DNA of 20,979 nucleotides from RGIG5579 sp045543495 (GCA_045543495.1 JAZQMO010000067.1:1-20979), one strand, 5' to 3'. Counted from the first letter of the stretch, positions 12,915 through 20,638 are shown. Program-made: numbers and translations. Notes: generated from the letters alone by a model not told the origin.

Positions 12915-12960
12915 CAAAAAACAAAGCCCCCTTGTGCCAAAATACGGCACGGGGGCTTGT
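12915..12960 (-). terminator. Intrinsic terminator of the murC-NERD-RluA operon
   Basis: Arms AAGCCCCC...GTGCC (12925-12939) and GGCACGGGGGCTT (12947-12959), with a two-base bulge and a 7-base loop. On the minus strand it is followed by a T run (complement of the A-rich 12917-12926). It begins three bases after the pseudouridine synthase stop at 12963. Confidence 0.85.
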
Positions 12961-12962
12961 TC

Positions 12963-13598
12963 TTACAGAGCATCAAAAAGGCTCCAGATCCCTTCCTTTT
13001 TCGGCAGAGCGGAAAAGGAAAGGGGCTTTTTTGTTTTGGGATGGGGAAAGGAAAGACCGGCGCAGAAAAGAGCCAATCCCTCTCCCTTGCCTCCGTATTT
13101 TCTATCTCCAAAAAGAGGGTGGCGGCGGGAGGCGAATTGCACACGGATCTGATGGGTCCTTCCCGTTTTGGGGAATACCGAAACCAGTGTGTACCCCTTC
13201 TTTTCTTCTAAAATCTCATAGGAAAGCAGGGCTTTTTTTACCCCCTTCCGCTCCTTTTTCACGGGAAATACCTTGTTTTTTCCTCGGTCGTAAAAAAGCA
13301 GATCCTCAAAATCGCCCTTTTCCTCTTGCGGGCGGGAGGTGAGAACGGCAAGATATTGCTTTTCAAATTCTCCTTCGGCGATACAGCGGGAAAGGGCTGC
13401 GGCGCTTTTGGCGCTTCGGGCAAAGACCATCACCCCCGAGGTCTCCCGATCCAATCGGTGCACGGGATAGATCTCGCCTCCCAAGGCCTCCCGCAGAAGG
13501 GCGGGCATATTGCTTCTGCCTCTCTCATCCTCCTGAGAGAGGATTCCCTTTTCTTTTTCGGCAACAAGGATCGCTTCGTCTGAATACAGTATGTTCAT
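12963..13598 (-). CDS. RluA-family pseudouridine synthase
   Basis: A 211-residue RNA pseudouridine synthase. The catalytic motif HRLDRETSG (47-55) contains the nucleophilic Asp50, and the later block KTGRTHQIRVQFA is the second family signature. It lacks an N-terminal S4 RNA-binding domain and is short, like RluA/TruC-type members; the target uridine (rRNA or tRNA) cannot be told. The chosen start, ATG 13598, lies one base after the stop of the NERD gene (TGATATG). There is no good ribosome binding site, so translation probably depends on the upstream gene. A longer in-frame reading to 13697 would overlap the NERD gene by about 100 bases and adds no conserved sequence. Confidence 0.88.
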   Translation of the reverse strand: MNILYSDEAILVAEKEKGILSQEDERGRSNMPALLREALGGEIYPVHRLDRETSGVMVFARSAKSAAALSRCIAEGEFEKQYLAVLTSRPQEEKGDFEDLLFYDRGKNKVFPVKKERKGVKKALLSYEILEEKKGYTLVSVFPKTGRTHQIRVQFASRRHPLFGDRKYGGKGEGLALFCAGLSFPHPKTKKPLSFSALPKKEGIWSLFDAL

Positions 13599-13599
13599 A

Positions 13600-14310
13600 T
13601 CAATATCGGTTGTGATCCAGCGCACGGACCTTTTTGGTGTGGTCCCGTTTTCGCTTGATGCTTTTGACACGGGCTTTGCGGATCGCTTTTTCCGCAAGCT
13701 TAAGTTTTTTCGTAGAAAGATAGCTTCTGTGGGGGTCGGCGGTCAGGATTCGGCGGTGGGATTTTGTTTTTCCTCCGCTTTTGATGTAGGGCCCCAGCTG
13801 GGAAAGCTTTAACACCTGATGATCGGGAGTGGAAAAGGAAACCTTATCCGAGGTGAAAACCACAAGCCCCGTCACGGGGATCCCCCTTGTGCCCTTGGTA
13901 CCCTGCAGGACATAGCGAAGAGCATCGCAGTGCTTTTTGTTTTGCAGGAGAGGGGAGTGGAAGCGAACCACCTTTTCTCCGTAATACTGGATCCATTCCC
14001 GTCCTCGGGTCTCGATCCGCCCGTTGTGGCTCTTGGTTTCAATGACAAAGATTCCCCATTTGGAAAGGAGTATGTGATCCAGTTGGGTGGAGGAGGAGCG
14101 GCCTGTTTTCAGGTAAACATTGTTGAGCACGATTCCCGAGGGGAATTCTCTTTGCAGATATTCTGCCACAGCCTTTTCCGCTCGGTCTCCGTAATGGCGG
14201 ATCCTCTCTCGCTTCAATTCCCGATGGATGCGATAGATCAGAAGCACCAAAAGGGCGATGGCATCCACCGCAAGAAAGATCAGGAGAAAGAGAAAAACAT
14301 TTTCCTTCAT
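13600..14310 (-). CDS. Membrane-anchored NERD-domain (nuclease-related) protein
   Basis: A 236-residue protein. Residues 5-28 are a membrane segment. A NERD domain follows, with Glu45 (GDRAEKAVAEYL), Asp78 (QLDHILL) and Glu91-x-Lys93 (FVIETKSHNG), the pattern of the PD-(D/E)xK nuclease fold. The C-terminal 60 residues are very basic (many Lys and Arg), which may bind nucleic acid. NERD proteins are widespread but poorly characterised, and nuclease activity is predicted rather than shown. Its ATG overlaps the TGA of murC (ATGA, 14310-14307). The pseudouridine synthase follows after one base. Confidence 0.85.
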   Translation of the reverse strand: MKENVFLFLLIFLAVDAIALLVLLIYRIHRELKRERIRHYGDRAEKAVAEYLQREFPSGIVLNNVYLKTGRSSSTQLDHILLSKWGIFVIETKSHNGRIETRGREWIQYYGEKVVRFHSPLLQNKKHCDALRYVLQGTKGTRGIPVTGLVVFTSDKVSFSTPDHQVLKLSQLGPYIKSGGKTKSHRRILTADPHRSYLSTKKLKLAEKAIRKARVKSIKRKRDHTKKVRALDHNRY

Positions 14311-15686
14311 GCTTCTTCCGTCAGGATCTCATCGGTCAGGTGAACGATGCTCCCCGCTCCCATCACGATCAAAAGTCCCTTTTCCTCTGAAGCTCGCAAG
14401 GCCTCGGCAATGGCCTTGTCATTTCCGAGATACACCCCGTTTTCACAAGCCCCTGCAAGATGAAGGGCGTCGATCCCTTCAATGGGCTCCTCTCGGGCGG
14501 GGTAAATCTCTGCGAAAATGACCTTGTCTGCCAAGGAAAAGGCAGAAACAAAATCATCCCAATAAGCACGGGTTCGGGTAAAGGTATGGGGCTGAAAGAC
14601 CACGGTGATCCTGTCAAAGCCCATTTCGGCGGCGGAGGACAGGGTGGCACGGATCTCATCGGGGTGGTGAGCGTAATCGTCGAACACCTGCATTTCTCCG
14701 CACTTGCCACGGTATTCAAAGCGGCGCTTTACTCCGCGAAAGCGCTCCAGCCCCTTCTTTACCGCCTCGGGAGAAATTCCCGAAAGGTAGGCCGCCGAGG
14801 CCGCCGCCAGAGCGTTTTCCACATTGTGCACACCGGGAACCGATAAGCTGCAGGAGCTGTAAAGCCCTTCTTTTGTCATAATGTCAAAGGAGTAAAACCC
14901 GTTTTTGCTTTGGAGATTCTCGCACCACAGATCCTTCTTTTCCGTTTGGGAAAAGAAAAAGACGGGGCTTTTGGTCTCTTTGGCAACCCTGCGGGCTCCT
15001 TCGTTGTCAAAATTTGCAATGACCGCTCCCTCTGCCGCAAGATCCGCAAAGCGAACGAAGGATCGGATCACGTCCTCCAAGGTGGGGAAGAAATCGGCGT
15101 GATCGTGCTCCACATTCAAAATCACGGCAAGATGAGGGAAGAAATCCAAAAAGGAATTCTGGTATTCACAGGCCTCGAAAATATAATCCTCTCCGTCTCC
15201 CAAACGGTACAGCCCGCCAAGTAAGGGGAGATGGGCACCCACCATCACCGTGGGATCACGCTTTTCCTCGGCCATAAAGACAGAAGAGATCATCCCCGTG
15301 GTGGAGCTTTTTCCGTGGGTTCCCGAAATGCCGATGGGATTTTCCTTTTCCTTCATCAAAAGCCCGAGAAATTGCCCTCGGGTCAATTCGGGAATTCCCT
15401 GTTCTCTCGGGTAGGAAAGGTTGGGATCGTCGGAATGAATGGCACCGGTATACACCAAAAGCTCCACCCCGTCGTAATGAGCGGGATCAAAAGCGTGATA
15501 TACCGGGATCCCCGCCTGTTCCAGCGCTCGGGTCAATTCCGAGGGGGTAGCATCGTACCCTGCCACGGTGCACCCGCTTTTTTTTGCGGCAAAAGCAAGG
15601 GAGGACATACTGACCCCGCCGATGCCCACGAAAAAGAGATTTGGACGGTTCTTCAAAAAATCGGATTTCAATGGATTATTTTTCAT
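14307..15686 (-). CDS. murC: UDP-N-acetylmuramate--L-alanine ligase MurC
   Basis: A 459-residue Mur ligase that adds L-Ala to UDP-MurNAc, the first step of the peptidoglycan stem peptide; cytoplasmic. The N-terminal UDP-binding motif is FVGIGGVSMSSLA (19-31), the ATP-binding P-loop GTHGKSSTT (122-130), and DDYAHHPDEI lies in the C-terminal domain. The P-loop has Ser-Ser where GKTTTT is the commonest form. The start is ATG 15686 with AGGTG eight bases upstream. It is not in a division-and-cell-wall cluster here but heads an operon with a NERD protein and a pseudouridine synthase, and is divergent from spoVG. Confidence 0.95.
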   Translation of the reverse strand: MKNNPLKSDFLKNRPNLFFVGIGGVSMSSLAFAAKKSGCTVAGYDATPSELTRALEQAGIPVYHAFDPAHYDGVELLVYTGAIHSDDPNLSYPREQGIPELTRGQFLGLLMKEKENPIGISGTHGKSSTTGMISSVFMAEEKRDPTVMVGAHLPLLGGLYRLGDGEDYIFEACEYQNSFLDFFPHLAVILNVEHDHADFFPTLEDVIRSFVRFADLAAEGAVIANFDNEGARRVAKETKSPVFFFSQTEKKDLWCENLQSKNGFYSFDIMTKEGLYSSCSLSVPGVHNVENALAAASAAYLSGISPEAVKKGLERFRGVKRRFEYRGKCGEMQVFDDYAHHPDEIRATLSSAAEMGFDRITVVFQPHTFTRTRAYWDDFVSAFSLADKVIFAEIYPAREEPIEGIDALHLAGACENGVYLGNDKAIAEALRASEEKGLLIVMGAGSIVHLTDEILTEEA

Positions 15687-15722
15687 ATAAATTCACCTAA
15701 AATTCATATAGCGGTTATATAA

Positions 15723-15752
15723 TTGGCTTGTAAAAAGGAAATAAGATATATT
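15723..15752 (+). promoter_or_regulatory. Possible spoVG promoter
   Basis: TTGGCT (15723-15728), 18-base spacer, TATATT (15747-15752), in a very AT-rich divergent gap. In Bacillus spoVG is read by sigma H. A sigma-H-like -35 (AAAGGAAAT, 15734-15742) is present here, but no matching GAAT-type -10 follows. Confidence 0.35.
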
Positions 15753-15774
15753 TTTATAAAAAAGGAGATAAAAA

Positions 15775-16062
15775 ATGGAGATTACTTCCGTAAAAATCAG
15801 AAAGATCTTTTCTGAGGGACCTATGCTTGCCGTGGCCAGTGTGACCCTGTGTGATATGTTCGTGATCCACGATGTGAAGGTCATCTTTGCCAACGACCGC
15901 CACTTTATTGTGATGCCCAGCCGCAAAAATGCCGACGGCACCTACCGTGACATTGCTCACCCCATTACCGCAGAGTTCCGTGCGAAATTGGAGGAGGCTG
16001 TTCTCGCCGCCTACGAGGAGGCCAAGGAAAACCCCGAGAGAGGCGTGCAGGAAGAGAACTGA
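15775..16062 (+). CDS. spoVG: Septation regulator SpoVG
   Basis: A 95-residue protein of normal SpoVG length. It starts MEITSVKIRKI and carries the conserved FANDRHFIVMPSRK block followed by DIAHPIT. SpoVG is a small site-specific nucleic-acid-binding regulator that affects septation, sporulation and, in pathogens, virulence and cell-wall genes. ATG 15775 has GGAG (15764-15767) seven bases upstream. It stands alone between murC (divergent) and a strong terminator at 16097. Confidence 0.96.
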   Translation: MEITSVKIRKIFSEGPMLAVASVTLCDMFVIHDVKVIFANDRHFIVMPSRKNADGTYRDIAHPITAEFRAKLEEAVLAAYEEAKENPERGVQEEN

Positions 16063-16096
16063 TCTACCTTCATTATAGCGGTTTTCATTCTTTTTT

Positions 16097-16137
16097 GCAA
16101 CACTTCCTTTATTTTTCAAGGGAAGTGTTGCTTTTTT
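16097..16137 (+). terminator. spoVG intrinsic terminator
   Basis: Arms GCAACACTTCC (16097-16107) and GGAAGTGTTGC (16121-16131) are exact with a 13-base loop, followed by six T. The right arm also contains the -35 hexamer of the next promoter. Confidence 0.9.
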
Positions 16138-16155
16138 CTCGGTTTTTTGTATAAT
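16128..16155 (+). promoter_or_regulatory. Promoter for the 16182 membrane protein gene
   Basis: TTGCTT (16128-16133), 16-base spacer, TATAAT (16150-16155). The -10 is full consensus. The -35 uses the right arm and first T residues of the spoVG terminator. Confidence 0.65.
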
Positions 16156-16181
16156 GAAAGCAGTAGAAAGGCGGATCGTAT

Positions 16182-17159
16182 ATGAAAAAAATATTGGATT
16201 TTGTACAGAAAAAAACAGTGCGCCTTGTTTTGGCAACTGTTCTGATCTCCTTGGGCGTGTTTTTTTCCTTTCCTGAAAAGGGTCTGGTGGCCACCTTGCC
16301 CCTTTCCTTTTTGTTTTATGTTGCGGCAGGGCTTGTTTTCCCGGATGCGAGGTTGCTTCTTCTTGCCCCTCCCGTCATTTCCTTCTTCTTCGGCAAAAGT
16401 GCACTTCTGCCCGACCCCTTCCTTTACGGGGCATTTCATTTTGTGACCTCGCTTTTTGCCTATTTATCAAGCTTTTCCCTTCTGCGCTTGAAGAAAAGAA
16501 AGCTCCTTTCTCTTCTCTTGGCGGCATCCCTTGCGGCAGGTCTTTTTCTTCCCACGCTCTATTTGGGCACCCCCGCCGCTTGGCAAAGCGCTCGGGAGGC
16601 GGCTGAAGGGTATCTTGCCGAGCATTATCCCGATCAAAAATTTGCAAGGATCCGTCTTCATCGGAACACGAGGGACGGCTCCTACCGAGTTCTCGCCTCT
16701 TATGCCACTGAAACAGGGACTCTCACCTCAACCCTGACCTTTTCCGAGGATGGGGTGGAGGACGGCTTTTTTAAGGATACCACCGCCTTTATGATGGAAA
16801 AGAGAAAATCGGATCTGATCCGCACCTTCCACCGCATTTCCGCCTCCGTCATCACCGAGGGGGAGGATGTTTTGTCAGAAAAGAAGGGAAGTGTGCTTTC
16901 CGGCTCCTACGGTCAGGTAGACGAGAGCGTCATTGAATTTATGCACTATTCGGTCACCTTGCGGGAGGAAAAGCCTCAGCGAAGAGAATTTGCCGAGGAG
17001 TGCGCACGGCTCCTTGCCGCCCTGCAGGAGGACGGTGTCACCTTCGGAAGGATCAGCTTTTTCGGCTTGGATGCAGGAAATGTGGTGCATCGGCTGGATG
17101 TGGATTATTCCACCCCCGCCGATCCCGAGACCCTGTTGAGCCTTGTGGTAAATCCGTAA
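16182..17159 (+). CDS. Multi-pass membrane protein with C-terminal soluble domain, unknown
   Basis: A 325-residue protein that I do not recognise. About five hydrophobic helices fill residues 12-128 (for example LVLATVLISLGVFFSF and LLSLLLAASLAAGLF). A mostly polar domain of about 195 residues follows, beginning AAEGYLAEHYPDQKFARIRL and ending with HRLDVDYSTPADPETLLSLV. The soluble domain has alternating strand-like segments but no motif I can name. The start is ATG 16182 after AAAGGCGG; the gene has its own promoter and terminator, so it is a single-gene unit. Confidence 0.75.
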   Translation: MKKILDFVQKKTVRLVLATVLISLGVFFSFPEKGLVATLPLSFLFYVAAGLVFPDARLLLLAPPVISFFFGKSALLPDPFLYGAFHFVTSLFAYLSSFSLLRLKKRKLLSLLLAASLAAGLFLPTLYLGTPAAWQSAREAAEGYLAEHYPDQKFARIRLHRNTRDGSYRVLASYATETGTLTSTLTFSEDGVEDGFFKDTTAFMMEKRKSDLIRTFHRISASVITEGEDVLSEKKGSVLSGSYGQVDESVIEFMHYSVTLREEKPQRREFAEECARLLAALQEDGVTFGRISFFGLDAGNVVHRLDVDYSTPADPETLLSLVVNP

Positions 17160-17164
17160 AAATC

Positions 17165-17189
17165 AGACCGCTTCGGCGGTCTTTTTTTC
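17165..17189 (+). terminator. Intrinsic terminator with UUCG tetraloop
   Basis: Arms AGACCGC (17165-17171) and GCGGTCT (17176-17182) close a TTCG loop, giving the very stable C(UUCG)G tetraloop, followed by six T. It follows the stop at 17159. Confidence 0.93.
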
Positions 17190-17236
17190 GCTCTCTTTTC
17201 GTAAGATGAAAAAAAGGATTGAAAAGAGGGCAGGGT

Positions 17237-17863
17237 ATGAGATTGATGAAAAAATACGATCCCGTTGTGCTTCGGAAGAAATTCGGCCGTTACCGCATTT
17301 GGTTTTGGATCGCCGCAGGAGTCTTTTTTGCGGCACTGATGGGGGAGATCCTTCTCTGGGGCTCAGGGGGACGAAGTGTCCTGTCCTTTCAGAAGGAGCC
17401 CGCCGCCTTTGCCTCCTTTTTGCTCTTTCGGGAGGGGGGATTTTGCCTTCTTCTTTGCCTGTTGGGGGTCACCCTTTATGCTCCCGCTCTCCATATTGTA
17501 TTGCCTCTTTTGAGAGGGGCCTTGGCAGGCTTTGCCTTTTCTGCGCTCTTTTCAGGCTCCGATCTTTCCGCATCCGCTATTCTTTTGGCCGTTTTATATA
17601 CCCTTTTGTCTACACAGCTTCTTTTTGCCTACTCCTCCTTTTGTACCTGTGTTTCCCTCCATTTGTATACGGATCAGAGTCAGCTCTCCCGTCAAAACCG
17701 AGAAAAGGAGCTGTTTGGGGGAAGCCTGTTTTGCTCCCGCTATTTCTGCGGTATGGTCAATCTCCGCTTTTTGTTTTCCTATTCTGCCGTGTTGCTTTTG
17801 GTTTTGGCCTTGCTTTGCGGTCTTGTATATGCCTATGCCTTTTTAAGAGGATTCGTTCTATGA
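17237..17863 (+). CDS. Five-helix membrane protein, possibly SpoIIM-like
   Basis: A 208-residue protein with about five membrane segments (20-41, 69-90, 91-105, 115-138, 177-202) and a polar loop after the first. The topology, the length and the PLLRGALAGFAFSALF segment, which resembles the LKG...GF segment of SpoIIM, suggest a divergent SpoIIM, the membrane scaffold of the SpoIIDMP engulfment complex. In Bacillus spoIIM and xerD are close neighbours, and here a Xer-like gene follows. Similarity is weak and the call is tentative. The start is ATG 17237 behind AGAGGG; ATG 17246 and TTG 17219 are alternatives. A longer reading in another frame (17206-17904) covers the same DNA and is judged a shadow. 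Confidence 0.6.
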   Translation: MRLMKKYDPVVLRKKFGRYRIWFWIAAGVFFAALMGEILLWGSGGRSVLSFQKEPAAFASFLLFREGGFCLLLCLLGVTLYAPALHIVLPLLRGALAGFAFSALFSGSDLSASAILLAVLYTLLSTQLLFAYSSFCTCVSLHLYTDQSQLSRQNREKELFGGSLFCSRYFCGMVNLRFLFSYSAVLLLVLALLCGLVYAYAFLRGFVL

Positions 17864-17898
17864 AAACGGGTCTTTTTTGTAAAGATTTTTATTTTTTC

Positions 17899-17927
17899 TT
17901 GTAAAGTGATCTCTTTTGTTGTAAAAT
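17899..17927 (+). promoter_or_regulatory. Probable promoter for the Xer-like and DUF624 genes
   Basis: TTGTAA (17899-17904), 17-base spacer, TAAAAT (17922-17927), in the 89-base gap before the TTG start at 17953, which has a GGGGAGGGG-type ribosome binding site. Confidence 0.6.
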
Positions 17928-17952
17928 AGGGAAAAAGAGGGGAGGGGATCGC

Positions 17953-18735
17953 TTGGAAGCATTTTTGCAGTTTTTGAAAACAAGCAAAAAGCCTGAAACC
18001 GTCCTTTCTTACCGCCGTGACCTGAAGGCGCTGTTACACGCTGTTTCAAGCGTGGAAGAAGCAACGGAAGCGGAGCTGCGTTCATATTTTTCGGATTTGA
18101 GCCGAACTCGCTCCCGCACCGCCTTTGCCCGAGCCTTTTCGGTGGCAAGGCAGTATTTTGCCTTTGAGAAAAAGAGGGGAAGGATCCCGCTTGATCCCAT
18201 GGAAGGGATCCGCTCGGCAGACTATTCTCCCAAAAAGGAAACGATTTTGGAGGCCGATGATTTCGACCGTCTCCTGACCTCTTCCTTTTACGGCCTTCGG
18301 GGCAGAAGGGATCTTGCCATGCTGACCCTTCTGTGCGAAACGGGAATGAAGGTGTCCGAATTGGTGCAGCTTTCCCGAAGCGATTTTTCCTCTGCGGGCT
18401 CGTATCTGGATTGCGGTCAAGGCAAAAAGCGCAGAAGGATCCCGCTGTCGCCTGTCACCTCTCAGCTTTTGTCGGAGGTAGCCCTTTTCTCCGAAATGCA
18501 AAATCCTGCGGAGGAGGCTCTCTTTTTGGGCTCTACGGGGAAGCGTATGACCCGTCAGGGATTTTGGAAGAATCTGAAGGATCGCTCCATTCGTTGCGGC
18601 GTTGCAGACTGTACCCCCGAAGCACTGCGCTATTCCTTGGCCCGCCACCTGATCCGAGATGGCAGGGAGCGCCGAGAGGTATTGCATTTGCTTGGGAATT
18701 TGGGCAAAGGTTGCCTGAGAAAGTATGAAAACTGA
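17953..18735 (+). CDS. Xer-type tyrosine recombinase with degenerate active site
   Basis: A 260-residue protein with the two-domain layout of XerC/XerD: an N-terminal SAM-like core-binding domain (1-90) and a catalytic-domain fold (98-260). Aligned by spacing with E. coli XerD, Arg I is Lys133 (ETGMKVSEL), the strand Lys is kept (GKK, 157-159), His II is Glu223 (PEALR), Arg II is Arg226, His III is Asn249 (LLGNLG) and the nucleophile is Tyr258, in the right register but three residues from the end. Three of six catalytic positions are changed, so normal recombination is doubtful. The start is TTG 17953 after GGGGAGGGG. It is followed after 14 bases by the DUF624 gene. Confidence 0.8.
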   Translation: MEAFLQFLKTSKKPETVLSYRRDLKALLHAVSSVEEATEAELRSYFSDLSRTRSRTAFARAFSVARQYFAFEKKRGRIPLDPMEGIRSADYSPKKETILEADDFDRLLTSSFYGLRGRRDLAMLTLLCETGMKVSELVQLSRSDFSSAGSYLDCGQGKKRRRIPLSPVTSQLLSEVALFSEMQNPAEEALFLGSTGKRMTRQGFWKNLKDRSIRCGVADCTPEALRYSLARHLIRDGRERREVLHLLGNLGKGCLRKYEN

Positions 18736-18749
18736 AAAAGGAAAGTAAA

Positions 18750-19706
18750 ATGGGATTGTTTAACGGTTTTATCAAGCCCGGCAAGGGCGTCAAAAAAAGT
18801 GATGTGACCAAAAGCTTCGGCTTCAAGCGCTTTTTCACCACCTTTGGGGATAAATTCTGGAAGCTGGTCACCTTGAATTTGTTGTTCTTTTTGGTCAATG
18901 CCCCCGTGTTTGCCCTGTTTGCCTATGTGGCAGGGGTGGGCGGCGTGCCCTATCATACCCCCACCAATGTTTTGTTTCAGCCTCTCTACGGCGTTTTGCT
19001 TCACGGGGAAAATCCTGCCCTGAATACCCTCTACGGCGTGGTGGGCATTCAGATCCAGCACAATTATCCCTCTGCCATCACCTTTACCCTTTTGGGGGCG
19101 GGGCTTCTGCTCCTTTTGACCTTCGGTATGGCAAGTGCCGCCTTGACCTATCTTCAGCGTGGCTTTGTAAAGGGAGATCCTATGGATGTTGCTGAGGACT
19201 TTTTCGGCTGCATCAAGAAGAATTGGAAGCAGTCCATTCTCCTTGGCCTTGTGGATATTCTGCTTCTCTTTGTCATCGCCTTTGATGTGGTCAGCTATCT
19301 GTTTGTGGAGCAAAGCTTCGGCTTTTTGATCCTCTTGTACCTGACCCTGGTTTTGTCCGGGATCTATTTGATGATGCGCCCCTATTTGTACCTGATGTGC
19401 GTCACCTTTGATATTCGTATTCCCAAAATGATCAAGAATGCTTGGATCCTTGCCATTTCGGGCATCGGCAGAAACCTGTTGGGAGGCATTGCCGCCGCCG
19501 CAATGCTTGCCCTGAATGTGATGGTATTCCAGTTCATTCCCTCCTTGGGTGTGGGGATGTTCTTTATCTTCACCATTTCTCTTGCTTGGTTCTTCCAGAT
19601 CTATGCGGCTTGGCCCGTGGTGAAGAAATATATGATCGATCCCTTCTATGAAGAAGAAAAAGAACCCCAAGTGGAAGAGGAAGCGGTCTTTGAGGACCGA
19701 GGATAA
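18750..19706 (+). CDS. DUF624 (YesL-like) membrane protein
   Basis: A 318-residue integral membrane protein with about six helices. The N-terminus, MGLFNGFIKPGKGVKK followed by FFTTFGDKFWKLVTLNLL, is characteristic of the DUF624/YesL family of Firmicutes, whose function is unknown although some members lie beside sugar transport genes. The tail is acidic (EEEKEPQVEEEAVFED). The start is ATG 18750 with AAGGAAAG upstream, 14 bases after the Xer-like stop, so the two are likely co-transcribed. The IS terminus lies 34 bases downstream and no separate terminator is seen. Confidence 0.82.
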   Translation: MGLFNGFIKPGKGVKKSDVTKSFGFKRFFTTFGDKFWKLVTLNLLFFLVNAPVFALFAYVAGVGGVPYHTPTNVLFQPLYGVLLHGENPALNTLYGVVGIQIQHNYPSAITFTLLGAGLLLLLTFGMASAALTYLQRGFVKGDPMDVAEDFFGCIKKNWKQSILLGLVDILLLFVIAFDVVSYLFVEQSFGFLILLYLTLVLSGIYLMMRPYLYLMCVTFDIRIPKMIKNAWILAISGIGRNLLGGIAAAAMLALNVMVFQFIPSLGVGMFFIFTISLAWFFQIYAAWPVVKKYMIDPFYEEEKEPQVEEEAVFEDRG

Positions 19707-19740
19707 AAAAGAAAAGAGGCATTTGCCTGAAATAGTCAAT

Positions 19741-19760
19741 CGTTAGTAGACACAAAAAAG
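19741..19760. repeat. IS terminal inverted repeat (3' end of element)
   Basis: CGTTAGTAGACACAAAAAAG, read inward, matches the 5' terminus of the left copy, TGTTGGTAGACACAAAAAAA, at 17 of 20 positions. The outermost base is C here and T in the left copy, so the precise boundary is uncertain by one or two bases. Confidence 0.8.
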
Positions 19761-20621
19761 TTAAGCCGCCGGTTCAATGCGAAATTGGACCGGCGGTTTT
19801 CTTTTAAGCTTGCGAACAGGTCTGATGTAATTTGAGTAGTAGATCGCTTGGTCAATAACGGAATGAATGTCAGCATGCTTCCAGTACTGGAAGCGTGCGC
19901 GAAGAACATCCTTGAATCTTCCAAAAAAAGATTCCATCACAGCGTTGTCCCTCGGGGTTCCGGCTCTTGACATGCTTTGAATTGTGTTGTATGATTTAAG
20001 TAGGTTCACGTAACCTACCGATGAGTACTGGGAACCCTGATCGCTGTGGAAAAGGATAGGGGTAGCAGTACTCTTTGTGTTTTCAAGGATCCTTTTGGCA
20101 GGATTGATCACGAGAAAGTTATCCAGAGAATCACTTAATTCGTAATCAATGATCTCATTGTTAAACAGATCCAAGAAACAGGAAAGGAAATACCATTTTC
20201 CTTTGTGACGAATGTAGGTAATATCCGTGACGATCTTTGTAAGCGGCTTGTCACTGTAAAATTGACGCTTTAACTCATTTTTAATCTCTACGTGCTCCCG
20301 ACCGGAAGGTTGGGGCTTTTTGCTTTTGCGAACAAAACCTGTAATACCGAGCCTTTGCATGGAACGCCAAACGGCATGATCGGAAACCAAAAGACCTGTT
20401 TGAAGTAGCAAAGTATCGTTTATGGTGCGATATCCTTGATCCGGAAAGTGGGAATGAATATCCTTCACCAGCTCGTCGAGCTTCCTGTGCCAAAGCTCGT
20501 ATCGATTCAGTTTTCCTTTCCGTTTCAGCCATTTGTAGTAACCGGATCTGGAAACTTCGTAGGCCTCACATAATTCTTGCACAGCGTATTTATTGCTATC
20601 TTTTTCAATCTGTGCATACAT
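19761..20621 (-). CDS. IS3-family transposase OrfB (DDE integrase domain)
   Basis: A 286-residue reading from ATG 20621. The N-terminal HTH_21-like segment (YEVSRSGYYKWL) is followed by the rve-type DDE core: first Asp in VTDITYI, second in HSDQGSQYSS, Glu in NAVMESFFGRFK. The frame is open upstream of this ATG as far as the A7G slippery run at 20675-20668, so the functional product is probably an OrfAB fusion made by -1 frameshifting, with ATG 20621 only a nominal start. It appears intact; all catalytic residues are present. The stop lies about 20 bases from the element terminus. Confidence 0.94.
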   Translation of the reverse strand: MYAQIEKDSNKYAVQELCEAYEVSRSGYYKWLKRKGKLNRYELWHRKLDELVKDIHSHFPDQGYRTINDTLLLQTGLLVSDHAVWRSMQRLGITGFVRKSKKPQPSGREHVEIKNELKRQFYSDKPLTKIVTDITYIRHKGKWYFLSCFLDLFNNEIIDYELSDSLDNFLVINPAKRILENTKSTATPILFHSDQGSQYSSVGYVNLLKSYNTIQSMSRAGTPRDNAVMESFFGRFKDVLRARFQYWKHADIHSVIDQAIYYSNYIRPVRKLKRKPPVQFRIEPAA

Positions 20622-20638
20622 TTCTTGAATTGTGCTTT

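Noticed and set aside
12787..12962. Small RNA or riboswitch between lrp and the RluA gene
   Set aside because: The only structures seen are the lrp operator palindrome and the operon terminator; nothing resembles a known riboswitch.
15734..15742. Sigma-H-like -35 (AAAGGAAAT) upstream of spoVG
   Set aside because: It fits the sigma-H -35 pattern, but no GAAT-type -10 lies at the required distance; noted only as a possibility.
17206..17904. Longer 232-codon open frame overlapping the SpoIIM-like gene
   Set aside because: It lacks a good ribosome binding site, its composition is Arg/Ser/Cys-rich in an irregular way, and the 17237-17863 frame gives a clean five-helix membrane protein.
19715..19730. 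Short hairpin AGGCA/TGCCT after the DUF624 gene
   Set aside because: A five-base stem with a two-base loop and no following T run; too weak to call a terminator.
18630..19739. 369-codon minus-strand open frame opposite the DUF624 gene
   Set aside because: The His/Gln-rich composition is typical of an antisense shadow; the plus-strand frame has clear family signatures and membrane helices.
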